DNA from: Rhodothermales bacterium
Lineage (GTDB): Bacteria; Bacteroidota; Rhodothermia; Rhodothermales; VXPQ01
Direction: 5' to 3'
DNA length: 64,000 nt
Assembly (NCBI GenBank): GCA_022821845.1
Contig: JAJECT010000035.1
Coordinates: 1-64,000 of the forward strand
The notes under the pieces were generated by a model that had not been told where the DNA came from, searched no databases, and saw only the letters and a program-made list of their open reading frames with translations. Of the stretch, positions 28,446 to 36,611 are shown in pieces; within the stretch, counting starts at the first letter, position 1; each line of letters opens with the position of its first letter. The translations under genes were made by a program, and so were the position numbers.

Positions 28446-29333
28446 ATGACGCCAATCATACACCCGCGCAACCCCCGCTTTTCGTCCTGTTTCGCGCCAG
28501 GCAATCTCTTTTTCGCTATGGCGCTCGCCGGTCTGCTGGCCGGTTGCGGCGGGGCGGCGATGGAGGGTTCGTCCCATGCCCCTGCCCTCCCCGCCATGGA
28601 AACCCGGGCCGACAGCGTGGCCATGAAGGTGTTCGAGGCGTACGGCGGCCAGGCGGCCTGGGCAGGCTTGCGCTACTTGCGGTTCGATTTCGCCACGGGG
28701 TCCCCTGCTGCGGCTCCCGCCGATTCGGTTGCCCCCCCGCCGGAACGTACCGTGCGCAGGCGGCATTTGTGGGACCGCATGACGGGCGAATACCGGCTGG
28801 AAACGCCGGGCGGCGGAGATACGCTGTATGTCGCGCTCTTCAATACGTCCGCTCACGGCGAGGGGAGCGTCTGGCTTTTCGGCGAGCGGGTGGGCGCCGG
28901 GGAGGAAGCCGCGCTGCTCGAAGACGCCTACCGCAGTTTCATCAACGACACGTACTGGCTGCTCATGCCGGTAAAACTGTTCGACGAGGGCGTACGCAGA
29001 ACCTACTTGCCGGATTCTTCCCGCGACGATACAGACGTTTTGCACCTTTCGTTTGGGGACGTCGGCCTGACGCCAGGAGACCAGTACTGGGTCTATTCGG
29101 ACAAGGAAACCGGCCATATCCGCCAGTGGGCGTACCGCTTGCAGCATCACGCCCCGGACCATGCGCCGCAGCCGCTCGCCTGGTCCGCCCACAAGACGTT
29201 TGAGACGCCTTCGGGCGCCCTCGTCGTTTCCGAGCAGAAGGCGAGCGACGCGTTTGTCCTGTTTACGGATCGCGTGGATATGCCCGCGGACGTTCCGGAA
29301 GGCGCCTTCGCCGATCCGCAACCTTTCTTGTAA
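28446..29333 (+). CDS. Predicted lipoprotein (DUF6503-like)
   Basis: This exported lipoprotein has 295 residues. The signal peptide ends in lipobox LLAGC with acylated C34. The mature part begins with low-complexity Gly/Ala and then VFEAYGGQAAWAGLRYLRFDF, YRSFINDTYWLLMPVKLFD and GDQYWVYSDKETGHIRQW. I believe these correspond to the Bacteroidota DUF6503 family, but the match is from memory. No enzymatic motif is seen. It ends 12 bases before a LolC/E-like permease, which suggests a link to lipoprotein handling, though this could be chance. Confidence 0.7.
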   Translation: MTPIIHPRNPRFSSCFAPGNLFFAMALAGLLAGCGGAAMEGSSHAPALPAMETRADSVAMKVFEAYGGQAAWAGLRYLRFDFATGSPAAAPADSVAPPPERTVRRRHLWDRMTGEYRLETPGGGDTLYVALFNTSAHGEGSVWLFGERVGAGEEAALLEDAYRSFINDTYWLLMPVKLFDEGVRRTYLPDSSRDDTDVLHLSFGDVGLTPGDQYWVYSDKETGHIRQWAYRLQHHAPDHAPQPLAWSAHKTFETPSGALVVSEQKASDAFVLFTDRVDMPADVPEGAFADPQPFL

Positions 29334-29345
29334 CTGGCCAACCGG

Positions 29346-30611
29346 GTGGACTTTCGCTTGCTGATCGCCCGCCGCTACCTTGCAGGCCGCCGGCGGGTCT
29401 CCCTTATTTCGTTCATTACCGGCATCTCCGTTGCGGGCGTCGCGCTTGGGGTCGCAGCGCTTGTGGTGGTGCTTTCCGTGATGAACGGATTCTATTATAT
29501 CGTGCGGGATTTACTGGTTTCGCTTGATCCCCATGTCCGCATTGTCGGGGAGGGGAAGGCCGGGATCGCGCATCCCGACTCGCTGGCGGCGGTGGCGCTT
29601 GCGCTGCCGGGCGTCGAATCCGCCTCGCCCTATGTCGAGGGGAAGGCCCTGCTTTTGCCAGAGCAAGGCGCCGAAGTGAACAAGGTGGTCGTGGTCCGGG
29701 GCGTGGAGCCGCAAGTCTACGCCGGCGTGAGCCGCGTCGCGAGCCAGACAAGCGACGGCGCCTTCGATCTGGCGCGACGGAACGGGCGGCCCGGCCTTGT
29801 GGCGGGCGCGTCGCTGGCCTCCCGGCTGGCTTTTCTGCCGTCCGCGAATACGGCGGCGGGCCGGGTCCTGCTGCTTTCGGCCTCGGATATCGAGGACCTG
29901 GCGACCGGTTTTGCGGGGGCCGCCGCGTCGCCCCCCACCCTGTTCGACGTGCGCGGCCTCTTCGAAATGGAGGATATTTATGACGAAAGCCATGTTTTCG
30001 TCGAAACCAGCGAGGCCCAGCGCCTGTTTCGCACGGGGGATTTCGTAACCGGCGTCGAACTCCGGCTCGCCGACCTGGAGCAAGCCGACGCGGTAAAACA
30101 TTTGCTGACGACGCGCCTCCCCGCCTCGCTCAAGGTGGTCACCTGGTACGACCTGCGCAAATCGCTGTACGACGTCATGCGGCTCGAAAAATGGGCGGCG
30201 ACCTTTGTGCTGGGCCTCATTATCGTGGTGGCCTCGTGCAATATCGTCGGCTCGCTCACCATGATCGTTATCGAAAAGCGCCGCGACGTGGGCGCCTTGC
30301 GGGCCATGGGCGTTACGCGCCGGGACATCCGCCGAATCTTTATGCTGGAGGGCGTCCTGGTGGGCGTGACCGGAACCGTTTCCGGGCTGGTTATCGGCCT
30401 GGGGCTGGCTCTTTTGCAGCAGCGGTTCGCGCTGGTCCCGCTGGCCGGCGCGGAATCGTTCCTGATCGATGCGTACCCGGTCTTTATCGAGGGCATGGAC
30501 CTGTTGACGGTGAGCGTCGCCGCGATCGGGCTTTGCGCGGCGGCGGGGCTGTACCCTGCGGCGCGCGCCGCTGCGATAGAACCGGCGAAAGCGGTGAATT
30601 CGGAGGCGTAG
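29346..30611 (+). CDS. ABC transporter permease, LolC/LolE (lipoprotein-release) family
   Basis: This 421-residue inner-membrane protein has the LolC/E plan. One N-terminal membrane helix (about 20-46, SLISFITGISVAGVALGVAA) is followed by a large periplasmic domain. Three C-terminal helices form an FtsX domain (VLGLIIVVASCNIVGSLTMI; MLEGVLVGVTGTVSGLVIGL; a last helix at about 385-410). It begins with GTG. The motif EKRRDVGALRAMGVTRRDI contacts the ATPase partner. No ATPase gene (lolD) is adjacent, so the partner must be elsewhere. Confidence 0.9.
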   Translation: MDFRLLIARRYLAGRRRVSLISFITGISVAGVALGVAALVVVLSVMNGFYYIVRDLLVSLDPHVRIVGEGKAGIAHPDSLAAVALALPGVESASPYVEGKALLLPEQGAEVNKVVVVRGVEPQVYAGVSRVASQTSDGAFDLARRNGRPGLVAGASLASRLAFLPSANTAAGRVLLLSASDIEDLATGFAGAAASPPTLFDVRGLFEMEDIYDESHVFVETSEAQRLFRTGDFVTGVELRLADLEQADAVKHLLTTRLPASLKVVTWYDLRKSLYDVMRLEKWAATFVLGLIIVVASCNIVGSLTMIVIEKRRDVGALRAMGVTRRDIRRIFMLEGVLVGVTGTVSGLVIGLGLALLQQRFALVPLAGAESFLIDAYPVFIEGMDLLTVSVAAIGLCAAAGLYPAARAAAIEPAKAVNSEA

Positions 30612-30747
30612 CGCGCCCGCGCGTTCCGTGTATCTGCACAGATTTTTGCTATAATTCCGCGCCATAATACGTTTGCCCGTCGTAGTTTGGATGGCCGGGA
30701 CGCCCGCCGCGCCGCCGGTCCCTGCCTGCGCCATTTTTCTATCCGCC

Positions 30748-31542
30748 ATGCCGCGCGACCAATTCGGATTCGACGATTTGCCCGCCCGCCCCGCCCGTCC
30801 GCGCGTCTCGGGCCTGACCCTCGTGCTGGACAAGGGGCTCTCTGTTCGGCAGGCGGAGGACCTCTTGCAAACAAGCGCCGACTATGTGGACGGCGTAAAA
30901 CTGGGATGGGGCACCGCGGTGGTCACGCCGCGCCTTGAGGACAAGCTGGCGGCGTACCGGTCTGCCAAGGTGCCGGTTTGTTTTGGCGGCACCCTCTTCG
31001 AAGCGTATTGCTTGCGCGGGCGGCTCGACGCGTACCGCGCCCTGCTTCGCGCGCTCCGCGTTGACTATGTCGAGATTTCCGACGGGACCATTTCGCTGCC
31101 GCACGAAGAAAAGCTCGCCCATATTCGCTCCTTCGCGGAAGATTTCCGCGTATTGAGCGAGGTGGGCTCGAAAGACCCGTCTGTCGCTCTTTCTCCCGAC
31201 GCATGGGTCCGGATGATACGGGACGAACTGTCCGCGGGCAGCTGGAAGGTTATTTGCGAGGCGCGGGAGAGCGGGGCGGCGGGCGTTTTCGACGCTTCCG
31301 GGCAGGTGCGGTCCTCCGTCATGGACGAAATCGTCCGCCGCATCGACGCGCAGAACCTGGTTTTCGAGGCGCCCCGCAAGGCGCAACAAGTCTGGTTCAT
31401 TCAGAAATTCGGGGCCAACGTAAACCTTGGAAATATTCCGCCCGCCGAAGTGATTCCCCTTGAGACCCTGCGCACGGGACTTCGGGGCGATACGTTGCTT
31501 TCGTTTTTCGACCCGCCCGATTCGCCCAACGCGGACGCTTGA
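30748..31542 (+). CDS. comA: Phosphosulfolactate synthase (ComA family)
   Basis: The family adds sulfite to phosphoenolpyruvate to form phosphosulfolactate. The 264-residue protein contains the TIM-barrel signatures YVDGVKLGWGTAVV, VCFGGTLFEAYCLRG, YVEISDGTISLPHEEK, EVGSKDPSVALSP and FEAPRKAQQVWFIQKFG. In methanogens this is the first step to coenzyme M. In bacteria it may instead supply cysteate/sulfolactate, for example for the sulfonolipids known from Salinibacter. The start at 30748 was chosen; an upstream ATG at 30673 would add 25 unlike residues. It is not clearly in an operon. Confidence 0.88.
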   Translation: MPRDQFGFDDLPARPARPRVSGLTLVLDKGLSVRQAEDLLQTSADYVDGVKLGWGTAVVTPRLEDKLAAYRSAKVPVCFGGTLFEAYCLRGRLDAYRALLRALRVDYVEISDGTISLPHEEKLAHIRSFAEDFRVLSEVGSKDPSVALSPDAWVRMIRDELSAGSWKVICEARESGAAGVFDASGQVRSSVMDEIVRRIDAQNLVFEAPRKAQQVWFIQKFGANVNLGNIPPAEVIPLETLRTGLRGDTLLSFFDPPDSPNADA

Positions 31543-31746
31543 AAGGAAACAAATCCGATGCGGTTACGTATTTATTTGGCTAAACAGGCATAGGGCGGGC
31601 CGCTCGCGCGCGGAAAAATGGTTGCGCGGCGGCTTCTTTTGGCGTACCTTGCAAGGCTACGCTGCAAAGATTGCTTGCGAACGTATCGCATGGCAATGCG
31701 CAGGAAACATCGACCCGCCGGTACGGCGCTTTTTGGAACTTGAGAC

Positions 31747-31983
31747 ATGGCGCGAAAAGACGACATCACGGGACGCGGCCCCCGGACGGGCAACCACGTT
31801 TCCCACGCCCACAACAAGGCGAAGCGGCGTTTCCTTCTGAATCTTCAGAAGAAGCGGTTTTACATTCCCGAAGAGGATCGCTACGTCACCCTGAAGGTGT
31901 CCGCGAAGACCCTGAAAACGATTAACAAAAAGGGCGTCCAGGCTGTGCTCCGGGAGGCGCGCAGGCAGGGCGTACGCATCTGA
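31747..31983 (+). CDS. rpmB: 50S ribosomal protein L28
   Basis: A large-subunit protein of 78 residues. It has [20 protein letters not shown] and the C-terminal [21 protein letters not shown]. It is first of a bL28-bL33-DUF4295 trio typical of Bacteroidota. The 204-base leader after comA holds no gene. Confidence 0.96.
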   Translation: MARKDDITGRGPRTGNHVSHAHNKAKRRFLLNLQKKRFYIPEEDRYVTLKVSAKTLKTINKKGVQAVLREARRQGVRI

Positions 31984-32050
31984 TTTTCGCCGCATTTCCT
32001 CAGCGGCGCACGGAGAGCGTACCCTGGAACCCGTAATCCAGCGTAAAATC

Positions 32051-32221
32051 ATGGCCAAAGCGAAAGGAGTTCGGATTCAGGTGACGCTTCAGTGTACGGA
32101 AGCGCCCGGCACGTCGCGGTACTCCACCACGAAGAATCGGCGGAATACGGACCAGCGCCTGGAGCTCAGGAAGTATAATCCGAAGTTGCGCAAGCACACA
32201 TTGCATCGGGAAATCAAATAA
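32051..32221 (+). CDS. rpmG: 50S ribosomal protein L33
   Basis: A short gene (56 residues) beginning [18 protein letters not shown]. The family pattern [14 protein letters not shown] and [19 protein letters not shown] is complete. Only one cysteine is present, so this is the zinc-free form of L33. It lies 67 bases after rpmB. Confidence 0.95.
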   Translation: MAKAKGVRIQVTLQCTEAPGTSRYSTTKNRRNTDQRLELRKYNPKLRKHTLHREIK

Positions 32222-32269
32222 CGGGCGGCGGGCCTTGCCCCGCGGCTCCAAAAACGTCGGTAGGTCGCC

Positions 32270-32446
32270 ATGGCGAAAGCACAGACATTCGGGGACAAGG
32301 TGCGCAAGACGCGCGCCACCTCCAGACAGATGGCCAAAATCGTCGCCGCCGAAAAGAAAGCGAACGGCCATTACAGTTTCCGGGCCCGCATGGTGTCTGT
32401 CGATGCGGTTCAGGATGCCCTGAACGCGGCGAAGAAGGCGAACTGA
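32270..32446 (+). CDS. DUF4295 family small basic protein (putative Bacteroidota ribosomal protein)
   Basis: A 58-residue basic protein (MAKAQTFGDKVRKTRATSRQ ... VDAVQDALNAAKKAN) right after rpmG, the fixed place of DUF4295 in Bacteroidota. Position and charge suggest a lineage-specific ribosome component. A novel protein (bL38) was reported in the Flavobacterium johnsoniae ribosome; whether it is this family I cannot confirm here. Confidence 0.8.
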   Translation: MAKAQTFGDKVRKTRATSRQMAKIVAAEKKANGHYSFRARMVSVDAVQDALNAAKKAN

Positions 32447-32528
32447 CCGCGGCGCGCTTGCGGCGGGGGCGCGATTCGTTTTCCCTGTTGCAACGAAGCG
32501 CCGCAGGATGCGCCCTTGTTCGCAACAT

Positions 32529-32602
32529 CGAGGCGTGGCGCAGTCCGGTAGCGCATCTGCTTTGGGAGCAGAGGGTCGTCGGTTCAAATCCGGCCGCCTC
32601 GA
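32529..32602 (+). tRNA. tRNA-Pro(UGG)
   Basis: The cloverleaf has acceptor CGAGGCG/CGCCTCG, anticodon stem TCTGC/GCAGA, loop TTTGGGA (anticodon TGG), and a T arm with GTTCAAATC. CCA is not encoded. It is first of three plus-strand tRNAs. Confidence 0.93.
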
Positions 32603-32680
32603 CACATTCCGATTCCGGCCAGGGGATCGTCGGCAAGACGTCGCCGGCAGCTTGTCGCCGCCTTCTCGCGCTTGTTCCTT

Positions 32681-32754
32681 GCGCCCGTAGCTCAACCGGA
32701 CAGAGCGGCGGACTTCTAATCCGCAGGTTGCAGGTTCGAGTCCTGCCGGGCGTG
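32681..32754 (+). tRNA. tRNA-Arg(UCU)
   Basis: The acceptor is GCGCCCG/CGGGCGT (one G-T pair). The anticodon stem is GCGGA/TCCGC with loop CTTCTAA (anticodon TCT). The T arm is GCAGG-TTCGAGT-CCTGC. CCA is not encoded. Confidence 0.93.
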
Positions 32755-32874
32755 CTACGGCGCGACAGCAACGGCGACAGCGAGCGATGGCGGCGGCCCG
32801 TTCGTCGGGATCAAGAAACCCGTCGGAATCGTAGGGTAGGGCAACGGATAGTACAAAACGCGCAGGACAAATCA

Positions 32875-32945
32875 GGTGACGTGGCCGAGTGGTTAGGCAA
32901 AGGTCTGCAAAACCTTGTACGGCGGTTCGAGTCCGCCCGTCACCT
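32875..32945 (+). tRNA. tRNA-Cys(GCA)
   Basis: The acceptor is GGTGACG/CGTCACC with the expected U discriminator for cysteine. The anticodon stem is AAGGT/ACCTT with loop CTGCAAA (anticodon GCA). CCA is not encoded. Confidence 0.93.
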
Positions 32946-33002
32946 CACAGCGCGCCGGTACGCCCGCGCTGCCTCCGCCTGTCCCGGGAAACCCCTTGCC
33001 CC

Positions 33003-34049
33003 ATGACCGCCCTGCTTCGCATTCCTGTCCTCGTTTTCGCGCTCGCCGCCATGGCGGGCTGCGTCTCCCATGAAGAAGAAGAGGAAACGTACGGCGCCCC
33101 CGCCCCCGAGGCCTTCGGGACGGTGATCCGCCTGGACGACCGGATGGACGCGCTGGTCCCCGAGGACGCCGTCATTGAAAAACTGGCCGAAGGGTTCGCG
33201 TGGTCGGAAGGCCCGGTCTGGGTTCCCGAAGAAGGGGGCTACCTGCTTTTTTCCGACATTCCGTCGAATACGGTTTACCGGTGGGACGAAAAGGACGGCC
33301 TGTCTCCCTATCTGCGACCGGCGGGGTACGCGGGAAGCGATCCGGCGGGAGCTGAAATGGGCACGAACGGGCTTGCGCTGGACGCGGAAGGCCGTCTTGT
33401 GATGTGCGATCACGGAAACCGGCAGATTGCCCGTCTCGACGCCGCGAATTTCACCCGCGAGACGATAGCCGACGCCTACGACGGCAAGCGCCTCAATAGT
33501 CCCAACGACCTGGTTTTTCATTCCAGCGGGGATTTGTATTTCACCGATCCGCCCTACGGACTGGCGGGCCTCAACGACAGCCCGGACAAGGAACTTCCTT
33601 TCAATGGCGTGTACCGCGTGGACGCGAGCGGCGCGGCGTCCTTGCTTACGGACGAACTGGGTTTCCCGAACGGGATTGCGTTTTCTCCGGACGAAAAGAC
33701 CCTGTACGTTGCGAATTCAGGGGGAGCCAACCCGGTCATTCGCGCCTACGACGTGCAGGACGACGGAACGCTGGCGAACAGCCGGGTATTTTTCGACGGC
33801 GCCGCGCTCATCGCCGACGGGGCGGTGGGCGCGTTCGACGGCATGGCGGTCGATACGGAAGGGAACCTGTTCGCTACCGGGCCAGGCGGCGTACTCGCGC
33901 TGACGCCCGAAGGGGAGCACCTTGGCACGATTTCCACGGGCGAGCGGATCGCCAACTGCGCCTTCGGAGACGATGGCTCCACGCTCTATCTTACGTCGGA
34001 CATGTTTCTTGCCCGCATTCGCCTCAATGCCCAGGGGCTGGGCTTCTGA
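33003..34049 (+). CDS. SMP-30/gluconolactonase-family lipoprotein
   Basis: This exported six-bladed propeller protein has 348 residues. Lipobox MAGC puts the acylated cysteine at position 20, followed by an acidic linker. Family signatures are FAWSEGPVWVPEEGGYLLFSD, MGTNGLALDAEGRLVMCDHG, LNSPNDLVFHSSGDLYFTDP and FPNGIAFSPDEKTLYVANS, with the divalent-metal Glu/Asn/Asp residues. Members hydrolyse sugar lactones; the real substrate is unknown. It lies 57 bases after tRNA-Cys. Confidence 0.88.
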   Translation: MTALLRIPVLVFALAAMAGCVSHEEEEETYGAPAPEAFGTVIRLDDRMDALVPEDAVIEKLAEGFAWSEGPVWVPEEGGYLLFSDIPSNTVYRWDEKDGLSPYLRPAGYAGSDPAGAEMGTNGLALDAEGRLVMCDHGNRQIARLDAANFTRETIADAYDGKRLNSPNDLVFHSSGDLYFTDPPYGLAGLNDSPDKELPFNGVYRVDASGAASLLTDELGFPNGIAFSPDEKTLYVANSGGANPVIRAYDVQDDGTLANSRVFFDGAALIADGAVGAFDGMAVDTEGNLFATGPGGVLALTPEGEHLGTISTGERIANCAFGDDGSTLYLTSDMFLARIRLNAQGLGF

Positions 34050-34144
34050 TTTTTTTCTGCGCCGCAGCGGTTCGTCGCCCATAAAATAACCGCCGTACGG
34101 GCAAAATCAGGCGGCTCGGTCGTCGCATTTGCGCGCGGACGGCG

Positions 34145-35605
34145 TCAGAAGGGGGCGTCCTGGGTGTGGGTTCCATTGTCTTCCGCGGCCCCCTGGTAGT
34201 ACGTCGCCAGGCTTTCGAAGCACGCATACTGCTTGACGAAGGACAGGTTCACCGCGCCGACCGGTCCGTTGCGTTGTTTGCCGATAATGATTTCCGCAAT
34301 GCCTTCCGTGGAATTTCCATGGTCGTCCGTCGTAATGCCGTATCGCTCGGGCCGATAAATAAAGCACACCACGTCCGCGTCCTGTTCGATGGCTCCGCTT
34401 TCGCGCAAATCCGACAGTTGCGGCCGTTTGTCGCCGCCCCGGGTTTCCACGGCCCGGCTTAGCTGCGACAGGGCGACGACGGGCACGTCCAGTTCCTTGG
34501 CCAGCGCTTTCATGGACCGGCTGATGTGCGAAATTTCCTGCTCCCGGTTCGTGTAGCGCTGCGTCGTAGACACATGCATGAGTTGCAGGTAGTCGACGAT
34601 CACCAGCCCGATGTCGTGCTCGGACTTCAGGCGGCGGCACTTGGCGCGGAGCTCCAGGACCGACAGTCCCGGCGTATCGTCGATGAAAATGCGGGCGTCG
34701 GCCAAGTGCCCGGCGGCTTTGGCTATTTTTTTCCAGTCGGCATTATTCATTCGCCCCGTCCGCGCGCTCTGGGAATCGACGCGCGCTTCCGAGGTCAGCA
34801 TGCGCAGGGCCAGCTGCTCCGCGCCCATTTCGAGCGAGAAAATGGCCACGCCCTTCTGTTTGGCTGCGTGGCGCGCGCAGGACAGCGCAAACGCGGTTTT
34901 ACCCATGGACGGGCGCGCGGCGACGATGACGAGGTCGGAACGCTGCCAGCCGCTCGTTAATCGATCGAGGCCCGAAAACCCGCTGGGCACGCCCGTTACG
35001 CCCCCTTCTTGCCCGTGGATCGCCTCAAGATGTTCTATCGTGGTTTTTATTACGTCCGAGACCTTTTCCGCGGGCCGCCGTATCTCCGCATTCGAAATCT
35101 GGAAGATGTCTGTTTCGGCCTTGTCGAGCAGTTCGAACGTGTCCGCGCCGGGGTCGTATGCGTCCCGGGTGAGCTGCGTCGTCGTTTCGATCAGTTTCCG
35201 AAGCAGATGCTTCTGGGCAATGATGCGCGCGTGGTATTCGACGTTCGCCGCGGCGCCCATATGCGCCGAGAGTTCGTTCAGATAATTTGCTCCGCCCACC
35301 TTTTCGAGCTCCTTGCGCCGGCGCAATTCGTCCGTCAAGGTGATTAAATCGACAGGAACGCCTCGCTGAAAGAGTTCCGAGAACGCGGCGAATATTTTCC
35401 GGTGCCGTCCGTCGTAGAAGCTGCTTTCGGAAAGAATTTCAAGGCTTTTCGGCAGGGCTTCCTGTTCCAGAAGAATCGCCCCCAGGACGGCCTGCTCTAC
35501 GTCGACGGCCTGCGGCGGCACGCGCCCGCCGTCGTACGCGTCCGGCGGGGCTTCCCGGAGATCGTCCGGCGGCATGGGCGGCGGATATGGTTCCTGCTCA
35601 GGCAT
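34145..35605 (-). CDS. dnaB: Replicative DNA helicase DnaB
   Basis: DnaB is the hexameric helicase that unwinds DNA at the fork. The protein has 486 residues. The N-terminal domain (PPQAVDVEQAVLGAILLEQEAL) recruits primase. The RecA-like domain has Walker A ARPSMGKTAFAL, DYLQLMHV and SQLSRAVETRGGDKRP. No intein interrupts these sites. It is last in a long minus-strand gene series, 23 bases after the uracil-DNA glycosylase gene. Its loader is unclear: no dnaC-like gene is present in the window. Confidence 0.97.
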   Translation of the reverse strand: MPEQEPYPPPMPPDDLREAPPDAYDGGRVPPQAVDVEQAVLGAILLEQEALPKSLEILSESSFYDGRHRKIFAAFSELFQRGVPVDLITLTDELRRRKELEKVGGANYLNELSAHMGAAANVEYHARIIAQKHLLRKLIETTTQLTRDAYDPGADTFELLDKAETDIFQISNAEIRRPAEKVSDVIKTTIEHLEAIHGQEGGVTGVPSGFSGLDRLTSGWQRSDLVIVAARPSMGKTAFALSCARHAAKQKGVAIFSLEMGAEQLALRMLTSEARVDSQSARTGRMNNADWKKIAKAAGHLADARIFIDDTPGLSVLELRAKCRRLKSEHDIGLVIVDYLQLMHVSTTQRYTNREQEISHISRSMKALAKELDVPVVALSQLSRAVETRGGDKRPQLSDLRESGAIEQDADVVCFIYRPERYGITTDDHGNSTEGIAEIIIGKQRNGPVGAVNLSFVKQYACFESLATYYQGAAEDNGTHTQDAPF

Positions 35606-35628
35606 AACAAGGTCGCAGAAGCGACGAA

Positions 35629-36492
35629 TCAGGCGCCAGGCCCGGTTAATTGATTATAGCGTTTGCGAAGCATCTGTACATCTTCCCAGGCGGCTCGTTT
35701 CCATCCGGGATTGCGCAGCAGCGCCGCCGGATGATAGGTAACCAGCAGGGGAAGGCCATGAAAATCCTGGAATGTTTGCCTCATGGCTTTCAGCGAGTCT
35801 TGCCGGTCTAGCAAGGCGCTGGCCGCGACCTTGCCAAGGCAAAGCAGTAATCTGGGGCGCACAAGCGTCATTTGCTTATAGAGAATAGGGGCGTGCGCCT
35901 GGATTTCTCCCGCAAGCGGGTTCCGGTTGTTCGGCGGGCGACTTTTCAGGATGTTTGCTATGTAGACATCTTCGCGTTCGAAGTCAATGGCTTTCAGAAT
36001 TTTGTTCAGCAATTGGCCCGCTCTTCCCACGAAAGGCTCTCCCCGGGCGTCTTCGTCCGCCCCGGGCGCCTCCCCGATCACCATCAGGTCCGCTTCCGCA
36101 TGCCCGACCCCGAACACCGGATTTTTGCGGGTTTTATCCAGTGGAATGAGCGCATTGTCCCGAACGAAGGCTTCCACTTCGTCCAGCGTGCGCATGTCGC
36201 GCAGCGGGGATTGGGCCGGGATCAGCGCATGAATGCGCTCATAGGGGGACCGGTCGCTTCCGCCGCCTTGCGCTGTTTCGCCCCCGAACAGGTTGCTGTC
36301 CGCGTTTTCGGGCGACGCGGACCTGCTGGCGGGAGCCGCTTCGGAAGGTTGCGGGACCGGTTCCGCCGCGGCATGGCCGCCCGCCGCCGTCTCTTCCGTT
36401 TCCTGCCCGGCGGAACGGGGGAGCGGCGGGAACGGCCCGCCGAGCCGCTGTTCGTGCTCAAGGATGGTTTTCAGTTCGCGAAGAAGGGACAT
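35629..36492 (-). CDS. Family 4-like uracil-DNA glycosylase without cluster cysteines
   Basis: The enzyme removes uracil from DNA. It has 287 residues: an about 100-residue Pro/Ala-rich N-terminal region, then the catalytic domain with GEAPGADEDARGEPFVGRAG and HPAALLR. Family 4 enzymes hold a 4Fe-4S cluster with four cysteines. Here the expected positions read N and I (RDNALIPL where C-x2-CPL is usual), S in KSRPPNN, and H in EIQAHAP, so no cluster can be bound in the usual way. All catalytic motifs are intact, so it is probably active. It lies between coaBC and dnaB. Confidence 0.85.
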   Translation of the reverse strand: MSLLRELKTILEHEQRLGGPFPPLPRSAGQETEETAAGGHAAAEPVPQPSEAAPASRSASPENADSNLFGGETAQGGGSDRSPYERIHALIPAQSPLRDMRTLDEVEAFVRDNALIPLDKTRKNPVFGVGHAEADLMVIGEAPGADEDARGEPFVGRAGQLLNKILKAIDFEREDVYIANILKSRPPNNRNPLAGEIQAHAPILYKQMTLVRPRLLLCLGKVAASALLDRQDSLKAMRQTFQDFHGLPLLVTYHPAALLRNPGWKRAAWEDVQMLRKRYNQLTGPGA

Positions 36493-36509
36493 GTCGTACG
36501 CGATGCGTT

Positions 36510-36530
36510 GTGGTTTTAATCAGCGTATCC
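36510..36530 (-). repeat. Dispersed motif copy (reverse strand)
   Basis: The reverse strand reads GGATACGCTGATTAAAACC, ending 17 bases before the uracil-DNA glycosylase ATG. The short distance and shared direction suggest a promoter or leader element. Confidence 0.5.
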
Positions 36531-36611
36531 TTGAGCGAAGAGGTTTTGGTCAGCGCCTTCCTGAAGAAGGTATGTTGTCCGGGCCGTTTCCGCAACGGGT
36601 CTCGCGCCTTG

